This document shows positions 7,706 through 15,913 of a stretch of 50,267 nucleotides of DNA, one piece after another. Source of the DNA: Pseudomonadota bacterium. Lineage in GTDB: Bacteria > Desulfobacterota > Desulfobulbia > Desulfobulbales > JAHJIY01. The notes under the pieces were generated by a model, which was not told the DNA's origin, ran no database searches, and saw only the letters and a program-made list of their open reading frames with translations. A program made the translations under genes and the position numbers. Numbering within the stretch: the first letter of the stretch is position 1; each line of letters starts with the position of its first letter. The stretch is from assembly GCA_018823175.1 (NCBI GenBank), contig JAHJIY010000044.1, forward strand, positions 1 to 50,267, written 5' to 3'.

Positions 7706-7747
7706 TTTCTTCCATAATTTGTCCACATTGTTGGATTAATCTGTATT
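7706..7747 (+). promoter_or_regulatory. spy-like gene promoter with BaeR-box-like site
   Basis: TTTCTTCCATAATTTGTC (7706-7723) shares CCATAATT and the T-rich left part with the published E. coli BaeR box. It abuts a possible sigma-70 pair, TTGTCC (7719-7724) and TGTATT (7742-7747), with 17 bp between. A box ending at the -35 element suits an activator. The start codon lies about 60 bp downstream. The match is by eye. Confidence 0.4.
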
Positions 7748-7809
7748 TCAGAAGATGGCAATCGGGGTGATCCCCGCCACATCATACCTTTCACAATAGG
7801 AGACGAATT

Positions 7810-8388
7810 ATGAAACGGAAAATTTTTGTCGTAAGTACGCTTTTGGCTGTAATCCTGGCCGCCGGTTATGCGGTGCAGGCCGGGCCCATGGGTCGGGGGG
7901 GCTGTCGCAGTCAATCTGCCGGGGTTGGTGGAAACGTTAATTGTGATCAGCAGAATTGTAATGAAGAGGGTGGCCGGGTGCGGCATCTTGACCGAATGAC
8001 CAAAATCCTTGGCTTAAGCGATAGTCAACGTGAGGAGATTGAGGCGATCATGACCGCCCATCATGAAGAAAATGCGCCGCTGAGCGAAAGTATGGCTGCG
8101 GTCCGGAGTCAACTCCGGGAGCAATCCCATAGCGCCGAGTTAGATGAGGTGAAAGTTGAGGAATTGGCTGACCAACAAGCTGAGTTGATGAGTCAGATGA
8201 TTGTGTCCCGGGCGCGGATGCAAAGTCAGATTTTTGCGCTCCTGACCCCGGAGCAGCAGAGAATAGCCGAGGAGTTGGGTGACGGCGGCTTTGGCCCTGC
8301 CGGTAGAGGACCCGGTTGTGTTCCTCCTCCGGGTGGCTGCGGACAGAGGCCTGCGCCGGTTGATGGCGCTGAACCGGTGGTGAATTAA
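7810..8388 (+). CDS. Spy/CpxP-family periplasmic protein
   Basis: A signal peptide (MKRKIFVVSTLLAVILAAGYAVQA) leads a 192-residue protein with two LTxxQ-type motifs, LGLSDSQREEI and LLTPEQQRIAEEL, joined by long charged helices. This is the Spy/CpxP architecture: a cradle-shaped ATP-independent chaperone in the periplasm that also feeds back on envelope-stress signalling. The mature N-terminus is Gly/Cys-rich and holds four cysteines, and the tail is Gly/Pro/Cys-rich; both may bind metal, which is inference. AGGAG stands before the ATG. It is divergent from the baeSR-like pair, and in E. coli spy is a BaeR target. Confidence 0.8.
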   Translation: MKRKIFVVSTLLAVILAAGYAVQAGPMGRGGCRSQSAGVGGNVNCDQQNCNEEGGRVRHLDRMTKILGLSDSQREEIEAIMTAHHEENAPLSESMAAVRSQLREQSHSAELDEVKVEELADQQAELMSQMIVSRARMQSQIFALLTPEQQRIAEELGDGGFGPAGRGPGCVPPPGGCGQRPAPVDGAEPVVN

Positions 8389-8450
8389 ACTGTAGATTAG
8401 TAAAACTGAGCCGCCGAGATTCGCGGGGCAGTAGATGTTTTGTCGCTATT

Positions 8451-8490
8451 AAAAAAGAGCAGGAGTGTTTATCTTCTGCTCTTTTTTTTT
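8451..8490 (+). terminator. Rho-independent terminator of the spy-like gene
   Basis: AAAAAAGAGCAG pairs with CTGCTCTTTTTT around a 13-base loop, and the T-run continues to nine bases. It lies about 60 bp after the stop codon. Confidence 0.85.
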
Positions 8491-8813
8491 GAGTTTCCGC
8501 ACGCCGATTAATCCCATTCCGTATTTTCTTCTGGGATCCCAGATTTTTTTATCAGGCCAAATTTGTCGCGGCCGAATTTAGCTTGAATACAAAACTTTAT
8601 TTTTGCCGTTAAAATCTTGCGGACTGGTTTGGGGAGCAGAAAATTGCAAGTCAGGTCGGCTCTTTCTTCTTCGGAGCGTAGGTGCTGATTAATTATCCGG
8701 TCAGCGAAGTTGGGAAAGGAAGAAAACGTCGGGAATTGAACAGTTATAATTGGTTTCTTTATGAGTTAGGTGAGGAGGGAGGAAATATTGTTTATAGTTA
8801 CCAAAAAAATATA
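8491..8813. other. intergenic stretch without a supported gene
   Basis: No frame with a ribosome binding site and no marked repeat was seen in these 320 bp, which are AT-rich. Confidence 0.5.
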
Positions 8814-8843
8814 TTGACCTGACAGTTTTTTTATCCTCATAAT
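8814..8843 (+). promoter_or_regulatory. sigma-70-like promoter of the SAP-domain gene
   Basis: TTGACC (8814-8819) and CATAAT (8838-8843) are 18 bp apart and about 45 bp upstream of the start codon at 8886. Confidence 0.45.
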
Positions 8844-8885
8844 ATGGATGTTATATGGAGATTAATTATTATCCGGAGGGATGTT

Positions 8886-9068
8886 ATGAAGATGGTAGAA
8901 GTGAAGGAAAAGGCAAAAAAGCTGGGAGTAAAGTCCGGTAAGATGAAAAAAGAAGACCTGATTAGAGCCATCCAGATAGCGGAAGGTAACGATGCCTGTT
9001 TTGGGTCGAACAATAAACAATGTCCGCAGATGGACTGCTGTTGGCGGGATGAGTGCATCACCGATTGA
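8886..9068 (+). CDS. small SAP/Rho-N domain protein with cysteine tail
   Basis: GGAGG seven bases upstream fixes the start at 8886, not an earlier in-frame ATG, giving 60 residues. The first 40 (VKEKAKKLGVKSGKMKKEDLIRAIQIAEG) form the two-helix SAP/Rho N-terminal type fold that binds nucleic acid. The tail holds four cysteines, CFGSNNKQCPQMDCCWRDEC, a pattern known from small conserved proteins of delta-proteobacteria. The cysteines could hold a metal or form disulfides; this is not known. It is a single-gene unit with its own promoter, followed by a repeat cluster. Confidence 0.75.
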   Translation: MKMVEVKEKAKKLGVKSGKMKKEDLIRAIQIAEGNDACFGSNNKQCPQMDCCWRDECITD

Positions 9069-9120
9069 GCAGTGGGATGTCTTGTGAAATAGGCGTTGTT
9101 CCTGCTGGCAAAATTTTTAT

Positions 9121-9217
9121 ACCCCAAGGGCACTTCCTGCGGGGCGCATAAGTCTCGATGTCTCGTACGATTATTGGTTTGACCCGGCTAGCGCAGTGCA
9201 ACAAGTGCCCTTGGGGT
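9121..9217. repeat. 97-bp element with perfect 15-bp terminal inverted repeats
   Basis: ACCCCAAGGGCACTT (9121-9135) is the exact reverse complement of AAGTGCCCTTGGGGT (9203-9217). Inside is CATAAGTCTCG, a variant of the CATAAGTTTCG core of the dispersed repeat that follows. The element may be an expanded or rearranged copy of that repeat. It has no coding potential. Confidence 0.6.
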
Positions 9218-9218
9218 G

Positions 9219-9346
9219 CGGCTCAACTCAGCTTTATACCACAAGGGCATAAGTTTCGTTTGAGCCGGTTAAACGGCTCAACTCAGCTTTATACCACAAG
9301 GGCATAAGTTTTGTTTGAGCCGGTTAAACGGCTCAACTCAGCTTTA
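9219..9346 (+). repeat. dispersed hairpin repeat, two tandem copies plus a 3' half copy
   Basis: Full copies lie at about 9234-9291 and 9289-9346, with a period of 55 bp; a 3' half (CGGCTCAACTCAGC) stands at 9220-9233. Each copy reads ACCACAAGGGCATAAG, TTTYGT, a hairpin TTGAGCCG / CGGCTCAA around GTTAAA, then CTCAGCTTTA. Related copies lie at 30799-30904, 37180-37240 and 45276-45332. Confidence 0.8.
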
Positions 9347-9369
9347 TTACCTGGACTGATTTATTGGGA

Positions 9370-9414
9370 ACAAGATCCGGACTAACTCTTTTGCGGGGTT
9401 AGGCCGGATCTTGT
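9370..9414. terminator. long hairpin, possible terminator
   Basis: ACAAGATCCGG and CTAAC (9370-9386) pair with GTTAG and CCGGATCTTGT (9398-9414) with one mismatch, giving 16 base pairs around an 11-base loop. Only a short T-stretch follows, so the role as terminator is uncertain. Confidence 0.4.
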
Positions 9415-9493
9415 CGATATTTTCCAAGTTCAATTTTGCCGTAGAAAGATGATCCCTTTTAATAGGAGGGTTTGATATTCACGAAATCTTTCT

Positions 9494-9664
9494 ATGGCTC
9501 CTTTTAGCTTTTCATCTCTCTTAATTTTTGATCTGCTCCTGGTCATCGGCTATTTCGCTGGTCGTGCCGCAAATCTTCTTCGTCTGCCCCGGATAAGCGG
9601 ATATATTGTTTCCTGTCTGCCGCCAAAACCAGTAGGTCTATTCAGCTTTTTCCTTGACTTTTGA
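9494..9664 (+). pseudogene. N-terminal remnant of a CPA2-type cation/proton antiporter
   Basis: A 56-codon frame encodes LLLVIGYFAGRAANLL and RLPRISGYIV, which match the first membrane segment and the LPRxxGYI motif of KefB/NhaS-type antiporters. These proteins normally have 380-650 residues and a dozen membrane helices; here the similarity ends after the first and the frame closes at 9664, inside the end of the convergent channel gene. AGGAGG lies too far (24 bp) from the ATG for normal use. I read it as a decayed gene cut by a deletion, though a very short peptide cannot be excluded. Confidence 0.5.
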
Positions 9665-11899
9665 CCTGGACAGTTCGATCCGCAGGGGTTTGTCGGTATC
9701 AAAATGCAGATCGCGCTGCGGGAAGGCGATGGAGATCCCGGCCTGTCTGAAATTTTCATCGATCATGAACCTGAGATCGCTGGAGATGCTTTGGATTCCG
9801 GCACTCTGCGTAACTGTGACCCAGAAATAAAGCTCCATACTCAAGGCATTGTCACTGAAATCCCCGAAAAAGACATAAGGCTCAGGACTTTTGCGGACTT
9901 CCCCGTGTTCGGCCGCAGCTTTCAGCAACCCTTCCTTGACCACGCGGGTCTCTGATCCATAGGCAACGCCGACCGTCACCTTGCCGCGAACAATGTTGTC
10001 ACTATGGGTCCAGTTGATGATGTTGTTTTCCAGAAAATAACTGTTCGGCACCAGGATGTGGATATTGGAATAGGTCCGGACTCTGGTGCAGCGGGCGCCG
10101 ATATCTTCGATCCAGCCTTGTTCGTCATTCATCATGATCAGGTCGCCCACCCGGATCGGCTGCTCGGCCATAATGATGAAGCCGCTGATGAAATTGTTGA
10201 TCAGTTTCTGGGCCCCGAAACCGACGCCGATCGCAACGGCGCCGCCCAGAAAGGTGAAGGCGGTCAGGGGGAGATTAACGGTCCGCATGGCAAACAGGAT
10301 AACCAGCAGCATAATCGTATAGTGGATCAATTTTTCGGTAATGGCGGCGGAACTGGTGCTGATGTTGAGACGGACCAGAAGCCTTCTCTGGGTCAGGCGG
10401 CTAAGAAAACCGGTCAGCACTATGCCGAAGATCAGGATAGTCAGGGCGATGGTGATTTTACTTACGGTCAGGGCTTGATCGTCAACTACCCAAAGTTCCG
10501 TTTTCCACCAGCCCTGCATGGTGTTGATGACGTCTGTAACAATTTTTGTCAGGGAGAGGGTGTGTTGGGCTCTGGTCAGTTCATCGATAAATCGCAGGTT
10601 TAATTGACTGGTGCGGGTCAGGGCGGTAATAAAGTTGATGGTGTTTCCGGCTAGTTCCACCAGGGCTTGCTGTTGCGTATTCAGGTTCTTTTTGGCCTCC
10701 CGGCTCAATCCTTCCTGCTGAATCTGTTCTTCCAGTTTGACGATTTGCAGTTGGAGACTGGTCTGACGCTCCTGTTCCAGAGAAATAGTTTGTTGCAGTC
10801 TTTCGCGGAGTTTTTCGGAAGTATCTTTCAGCCCGGCAAAATCTTCCTGGCGGATTTCTCCTTTGACCAGATCATAACGCTCTTTCCAGAGCTGTTTTCT
10901 GGTCGTGAGCTGTTGGAGAATGTTCTCGCTCTGTTCAAGTTCGACCCGGTAAGTTTGGCGCCATTGTTCCGCTATAAACAAATTATCCTTGGCGGCGGAA
11001 AGTTTGAGATCATCGGAGTTCTGCTCAACTTTTTGCTGGGCCTTGGTCAGATTGCGGTTGGCCTGGCGCAGCTCTTTTCTGAGATCATCAACCCTGTCTT
11101 GCAGCTCTTTTTTACGCTCATCAATGAGCGCCAGTTGGTTTTCCAGATCTGCCGGATCAAAATGGATATTTTCCACGATCCTTTCGTTAATCTGCCGATA
11201 GAGGTCTGTTTTGATTTCGAATAATGCAATTTCTTCTTTGGCGTTGGCCAGGATCTGCTCCTGGTTTTGAATCATTGCCTCGGTGAGTGCGGCGTCCCTT
11301 TCGGCCTGTTCAAGCAGCCATTGCAAATTAAGGGCTTCTTTGCCGGTTTTGTTTTTGTTCAGATCATCTTTTAAAGAACGGACCTGAGCGCTTGCTTTTT
11401 TGTAGCGTTCCTTCGCGTCCTGGAGAATTTTTTCAGCCACCGATAATGCCAATCTGGCGGTTTGCAGGTTACGTTTACTCTCCGAGAGTTTGAGGTTGAA
11501 ATCGTCATAGAATTTCAGGGAGTAGGGTGCTGTCACTTCGATCTCCATAGCTTCCCCGGTGGCGATCTTGTCGGTTAGAGTCTTTTTTTCCTGAAGCAGG
11601 GATTCATGCTTGTGAAAGGCCTGTAGCAGCTGGTCGTAAAAGGCCTTGGTTTCCTGGAGAACTTCGGTCCTTTCTCGCAATTGTTCCAGGCTGACGTTCA
11701 ATCCCTTGGCGATATCCTCCCGCTCGGCGGCGGAAAAAATCTTGATTCGTTTCTGGAGTTCGTCAATCTTGACCTTGGTGTCTTTTTCCAGGGTTTGTGG
11801 TTCGGACTTTTCCGTTTCTTCCGCCCAGCTTGTAGCGGCGGGGATGGTCAGGGAACCGAGAATTATAATCGTTAATATCAGCCGCAGGATTTTATGCAT
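9638..11899 (-). CDS. MscS-family mechanosensitive channel with long coiled-coil periplasmic domain
   Basis: The 753-residue protein starts with a signal peptide (about 1-26, ending TSWAEE). About 400 residues of charged, Gln-rich coiled coil follow, presumably in the periplasm, as in the large MscK/YbiO-type channels. Membrane helices begin near residue 478 (ITIALTILIFGIVLTGFL). The pore-lining helix and beta domain show FLGGAVAIGVGFGAQKLINNFISG and RVGDLI, the MscS signature. The channel should open under membrane tension to release solutes in osmotic downshock. It is a single gene; its last codons overlap the convergent antiporter remnant. Confidence 0.9.
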   Translation of the reverse strand: MHKILRLILTIIILGSLTIPAATSWAEETEKSEPQTLEKDTKVKIDELQKRIKIFSAAEREDIAKGLNVSLEQLRERTEVLQETKAFYDQLLQAFHKHESLLQEKKTLTDKIATGEAMEIEVTAPYSLKFYDDFNLKLSESKRNLQTARLALSVAEKILQDAKERYKKASAQVRSLKDDLNKNKTGKEALNLQWLLEQAERDAALTEAMIQNQEQILANAKEEIALFEIKTDLYRQINERIVENIHFDPADLENQLALIDERKKELQDRVDDLRKELRQANRNLTKAQQKVEQNSDDLKLSAAKDNLFIAEQWRQTYRVELEQSENILQQLTTRKQLWKERYDLVKGEIRQEDFAGLKDTSEKLRERLQQTISLEQERQTSLQLQIVKLEEQIQQEGLSREAKKNLNTQQQALVELAGNTINFITALTRTSQLNLRFIDELTRAQHTLSLTKIVTDVINTMQGWWKTELWVVDDQALTVSKITIALTILIFGIVLTGFLSRLTQRRLLVRLNISTSSAAITEKLIHYTIMLLVILFAMRTVNLPLTAFTFLGGAVAIGVGFGAQKLINNFISGFIIMAEQPIRVGDLIMMNDEQGWIEDIGARCTRVRTYSNIHILVPNSYFLENNIINWTHSDNIVRGKVTVGVAYGSETRVVKEGLLKAAAEHGEVRKSPEPYVFFGDFSDNALSMELYFWVTVTQSAGIQSISSDLRFMIDENFRQAGISIAFPQRDLHFDTDKPLRIELSRSKVKEKAE

Positions 11900-12144
11900 T
11901 TATTTTCGCTCATTTCTGGTCAACCGGAGACCTTCGGATCAATATGAATTATTCAATAGCTTGTCATATTATACTTCTTCTGCTCTCGCCAACACAGTTG
12001 TTTCGCTAAATCTTTGGAAAATATTCATTTCTCGACAAATTTTTCATCGTTTCGGTAAGCTGTAATTATAAAGGTGGAGGTTCCCTCGGCTTTAATCCAT
12101 TTGTCAGTTGTGTTTGATAACCGTGGTTTTCCAAGGAACAATCA

Positions 12145-13113
12145 ATGGTCTGGGATTTTAAATTATTTCATATCACGCACTCCCGATATTTGCTGCATGA
12201 TACCGGCGGTGCCGATCACCCCGAAACTCCGGAGCGGTTAAGGGTGATTGCCTCTGCCCTGGCTGGTCTGAATGGCTGTTGCCGGCTGCTGACCGTCGAG
12301 CCGACTCCCCCTGAAAAAGAGTGGCTGCTGACGGTGCATGCGGCGGAATATCTCTTGCGTTTTGAGGAGGTGGCTCTTTCCGGTCGCAGTTATCTGGGCC
12401 ACCCGGATAATCAGTTATGTTACGAGAGCTTTGAAATAGCGATTCTTGCCACCGGGGCCGGGCTCACCGGCATTGACCTGCTGGAAAAAGAGGCGGGGAG
12501 CAGGGTTTTTTGCAGTGTGCGTCCTCCCGGCCATCATGCTGAAAAAACAGTCGCCCTGGGCTTTTGTTTTTTTAATAACGTGGCAATCGCCGCCCGATAC
12601 TGGCAGATCAAATATGCCCGCCGCCGGATTGCGATCATTGATTTTGACGCCCATCACGGCAACGGGATTCAGAGCACCTTTGAGGAAGACCCGGATGTCT
12701 TATATGTGAGCACCCACGAACACCCCACCTTCAGTTTCCCGGGGACCGGTTATGCCGAGGAGATCGGGACCGGCGCCGGGGAAGGGACTATCCTTAATAT
12801 CCCTCTGTTGCCTGGGGCTGGAGACGCGGAAGTGAAAAATGCCTTTGTCGAGCAGATAATTCCGGCGGTGGAGAAATTCAGGCCGGAAGCGCTGATTATC
12901 GCGGCCGGCTTTGACGGACATCAACTTGACGATATGTCCGGTCTGTTATTTTCGACGGAACTTTACGGCTATCTGGGACGAAAAATAGCGGCCCTTGGCG
13001 ACAGATTGTGTGAGGGCCGGGTTATCTCGATTCTGGAAGGCGGATATCATCTGCCAAGCCTGGGCGCGTCGGTTAAAGAATACTGTCGAGGAATTATGGA
13101 ACGTAGAAAATGA
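12145..13113 (+). CDS. AcuC-like histone deacetylase-family protein
   Basis: The 322-residue enzyme has the class I/II deacetylase motifs in order: RPPGHHAEK with the His pair 130/131, the zinc ligands Asp168 and His170 in DFDAHHGNG, Asp257 in AAGFDGH, and the catalytic Tyr301 in LEGGYH. It should remove acyl groups from lysine or from small amines. The next genes encode a CBS protein, an ADP-forming acetyl-CoA synthetase and a CoA transferase with a GNAT domain, so a role like AcuC (deacetylating an acetyl-CoA-forming enzyme) is likely. AAGGAA lies seven bases before the ATG. Confidence 0.85.
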   Translation: MVWDFKLFHITHSRYLLHDTGGADHPETPERLRVIASALAGLNGCCRLLTVEPTPPEKEWLLTVHAAEYLLRFEEVALSGRSYLGHPDNQLCYESFEIAILATGAGLTGIDLLEKEAGSRVFCSVRPPGHHAEKTVALGFCFFNNVAIAARYWQIKYARRRIAIIDFDAHHGNGIQSTFEEDPDVLYVSTHEHPTFSFPGTGYAEEIGTGAGEGTILNIPLLPGAGDAEVKNAFVEQIIPAVEKFRPEALIIAAGFDGHQLDDMSGLLFSTELYGYLGRKIAALGDRLCEGRVISILEGGYHLPSLGASVKEYCRGIMERRK

Positions 13114-13122
13114 GGTCTGAAA

Positions 13123-13782
13123 ATGTTTGTCACCAATTTTATGACTGAACCAGTCCACACCGTGGGTCCTGAGGCGTCGTTGTCACAAGTAAAAGAGTTA
13201 TTTGGCCAGAGGAAGTTCCGGCATTTACCGATTGTCGATCAATCGGGGCGGTTGATCGGGATGCTGACTGACCGCGATCTGCGGAGCGCTTATCCTTCAG
13301 GGTTGATGGATGAAAACGAAAAGAAGGCCTATCTCAAACGGTTTAAGGAGATGAAGGTCAGCCAGATCATGACTGAGACGGTAGCTAAATTAACTCCCAA
13401 GTCAACCCTGGATGACGCCTTGTTGCTTTTTGATCGCTCCCGGGTTGGGGCCTTGCCGGTGGTGGACGACCAACAAAAAGTTGTCGGGATTTTTTCGATC
13501 CGTGATTTGCTGGCGGCCTATAAACAATTATTCGGTCTGGGCGAAAAAGGGTCGGCCTTGATCGTGGTCCAGGATGACGGGAAACCACGACCCCTGACCA
13601 GGCTTACTGAAGCATTGGAGAACAGGAATGTTCTTTTCTCCCAGTTGATCAGAGATGTCCTTTCCAGACCAGATAACGGATTGGGCTTGATTTATGTCAG
13701 AGTGCACACCCATAATCTAAGTGGAGTACATGCGGCATTAGCGGCAGCCGGTTTTTACGCTGTCACCCCGGAAGCTTCATAA
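13123..13782 (+). CDS. AcuB-like protein with two CBS domains
   Basis: The 219 residues hold a CBS pair, the first at about 1-60 (MTEPVHTVGPEASLSQV, RHLPIVDQSGRLIGMLTDRDL) and the second at about 75-135 (GALPVVDDQQKVVGIFSIRDLL). A C-terminal domain of about 70 residues with an ACT-like strand pattern follows. CBS pairs bind adenine nucleotides, and AcuB-type proteins are thought to report energy charge to acetate metabolism. The gene starts nine bases after the deacetylase stop with GAGG in front, so the two are co-translated. The equation with AcuB rests on architecture and operon position. Confidence 0.75.
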   Translation: MFVTNFMTEPVHTVGPEASLSQVKELFGQRKFRHLPIVDQSGRLIGMLTDRDLRSAYPSGLMDENEKKAYLKRFKEMKVSQIMTETVAKLTPKSTLDDALLLFDRSRVGALPVVDDQQKVVGIFSIRDLLAAYKQLFGLGEKGSALIVVQDDGKPRPLTRLTEALENRNVLFSQLIRDVLSRPDNGLGLIYVRVHTHNLSGVHAALAAAGFYAVTPEAS

Positions 13783-13804
13783 AATTTTATTAAAGAGCTT
13801 GCAT

Positions 13805-15913
13805 ATGCTTGAGACACTTTTTTATCCAAAGACAGTCGCGGTGATCGGGGCTTCACGTACCCCCGGCAAGGTTGGTCATGATATTGTGCAAAATTTGGCG
13901 GAAGGGGCTTTTGCCGGGGTGATTCTGCCGGTCAATCCTTCGGCTGATTCGGTCCTTGGTCTGCCTTGCCTGAAGAGTCCTCTTGACTATAAGGGCAAGA
14001 TAGATCTGTGTGTTATTGCCGTGCCCCGGGCAGCAGTGCTGGAAGCGGTCACTCAGGCAATAAAGGCGGGGGCCGAAAGCGTGGTGGTGATTACCGCTGG
14101 TTTTAAGGAAATGAATCCGGAAGGGGAGGCGCTTGAAAAGGAACTGGCCGGCTTGTGCAAGGCAAAAAGAGTGCGTCTGCTTGGCCCCAACTGTCTGGGG
14201 TTGATCAATACCGAAAACAATCTTAATGCCTCTTTTGCCGGTAAAATGCCGCGCAAGGGTGGAATCTCAGTGGTCTCGCAATCAGGGGCCCTGTCGACCG
14301 CTATTCTGGACTTGGCTGAGGGTCGGCATCTGGGTCTGGCTAAAATGGTGAGTATCGGGAACAAGGCGGACTTGACCGAGGTCGATTTTTTAAAGGTTCT
14401 GGCCCATGACAAACAGACCAAGGTCATCGTTGGTTATTTGGAGGATATCAGTTCCGGGGATGATTTCATCAAGGCTGCCGAAGAGGCTTCCGCCAAGAAG
14501 CCGGTGGTTATTTTGAAATCGGGGACCACCAAGGCCGGGATGAAAGCGGCCTCTTCGCACACCGGGGTTTTGGCCGGGTCGGAAACGGCTTATGGCGCGG
14601 CTTTTAAACGTTCAGGCGTGGTGCGGGCCGATACCTTTGAGGCCCTTTTTGATTACGCAACGGCCTTTGCCATGCAGCCGCTGCCCAAAGGCAATCGGGT
14701 ATTGATCATCACCAATGCCGGCGGTCCCGGCACCATGGCGGCCGATGCGGTGGAAAAGGCCGGGATGCGGGTGGCGGAACTTGATCGCAACACCCATACC
14801 TCCCTGCGGGAAAAATTGCCCGGCGCCGCCAGTTTCGGCAATCCGGTCGATGTCCTGGGTGATGCCGATCCCGAGCGTTATGTTGTGGCTCTGTTGGCCG
14901 CCCAGGATGATCCGGACGTTGACGCCATCATCATTATTCTTACCCCCCAGGCGATGACCAAGGCGGCGGAAACCGCTCGCGCCATCGCCGAGAATTTAAA
15001 GGGTGACAAGCCGGTCCTGGTGTCGTTTATGGGCGGACATGCCGTAATGCCCGGCCGGGAAGAACTGGCGGCGGCCGGCCTGCCCGATTACGAATCGCCG
15101 GAGCGGGCGGTCAACGCCTTGCGGGCGATGTATGATTATGCTTCATGGCATACCCGTCCTCCGCGGATCGTTACCCGTTTCAGGGTCAATCGCCGCCGGG
15201 TGGAGCGGATTATTTCCAGGCGGGTGCGGACCGGCCGGTTGCAGATCGGTGAGGTCAAGGGCAAGAGTATTTTGCAGGCCTATGGCTTTCAGATTCCGGC
15301 CGGTCATCTGGCGACCAGCGCCGATGAGGCGATCGAGATTGCCGGACGGATCGGTTATCCGGTGGCGATGAAGGTTGTTTCCCCGGATATTGTCCATAAG
15401 TCGGACATGGGCGGCGTCCGTTTAAATATCCCCAATGCCGATACGGTCCGGGATTATTTCGATCTGATGATGATCCGGATCGGGCAACGCGCTCCTGACG
15501 CCTGGATTGAAGGGGTGTATGTCGAAAAGATGCTGGATCCCGGCCTTGAGGTCATTATCGGCATGAGTCGCGATTCGCAATTTGGCCCGATGCTGATGTT
15601 TGGTCTGGGCGGCATTTTTGTGGAAGTCATGAAGGACGTCACCTTCCATTTAGCGCCGATTACCGAAGATGAGGCGGTGCAGATGCTTAAAACGACCAGA
15701 TCTTATGAGATTATGGAAGGGCGGCGCGGGCATAAAGGGGTGGACCTGAAGGCCATCGCCAACGGCCTGCAGCGGATAAGTCAGTTGACTACCGATTTCC
15801 CGCAGATTGCCGAACTTGATATCAACCCCTTTATTGTCGGAGAGGTCGGCAACGACCCATGGGTTGCCGATGTGCGTCTCACTTTAATTCCCGGCAAAGG
15901 GGGTAACTCATGA
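13805..15913 (+). CDS. acetate--CoA ligase (ADP-forming), fused alpha-beta form
   Basis: About 702 residues contain a CoA-binding Rossmann domain (VAVIGASRTPGKVGHDIVQN), a succinyl-CoA-synthetase-like domain with the phospho-His near 252 in ASSHTGVLAG, and a C-terminal ATP-grasp domain (from about 480; YPVAMKVVSPDIVHKSDMGGV). Such enzymes interconvert acetyl-CoA, ADP and phosphate with acetate, CoA and ATP, conserving energy in acetate formation or activating acids. The ATG at 13805 is preferred to an upstream TTG because AAAGAG is then seven bases away. The next gene overlaps its stop by ATGA. Substrate range (acetate or other short acids) is not visible from sequence. Confidence 0.9.
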   Translation: MLETLFYPKTVAVIGASRTPGKVGHDIVQNLAEGAFAGVILPVNPSADSVLGLPCLKSPLDYKGKIDLCVIAVPRAAVLEAVTQAIKAGAESVVVITAGFKEMNPEGEALEKELAGLCKAKRVRLLGPNCLGLINTENNLNASFAGKMPRKGGISVVSQSGALSTAILDLAEGRHLGLAKMVSIGNKADLTEVDFLKVLAHDKQTKVIVGYLEDISSGDDFIKAAEEASAKKPVVILKSGTTKAGMKAASSHTGVLAGSETAYGAAFKRSGVVRADTFEALFDYATAFAMQPLPKGNRVLIITNAGGPGTMAADAVEKAGMRVAELDRNTHTSLREKLPGAASFGNPVDVLGDADPERYVVALLAAQDDPDVDAIIIILTPQAMTKAAETARAIAENLKGDKPVLVSFMGGHAVMPGREELAAAGLPDYESPERAVNALRAMYDYASWHTRPPRIVTRFRVNRRRVERIISRRVRTGRLQIGEVKGKSILQAYGFQIPAGHLATSADEAIEIAGRIGYPVAMKVVSPDIVHKSDMGGVRLNIPNADTVRDYFDLMMIRIGQRAPDAWIEGVYVEKMLDPGLEVIIGMSRDSQFGPMLMFGLGGIFVEVMKDVTFHLAPITEDEAVQMLKTTRSYEIMEGRRGHKGVDLKAIANGLQRISQLTTDFPQIAELDINPFIVGEVGNDPWVADVRLTLIPGKGGNS

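Noticed and set aside
7675..7986. Minus-strand frame across the baeS-spy intergenic region
   Set aside because: It overlaps the signal peptide of the Spy-like gene and covers the promoter; no protein-like features.
9219..9346. Possible CRISPR array
   Set aside because: There are only two full copies; the repeat is palindromic, nothing like a unique spacer separates the units, single copies occur elsewhere, and no cas genes are present.
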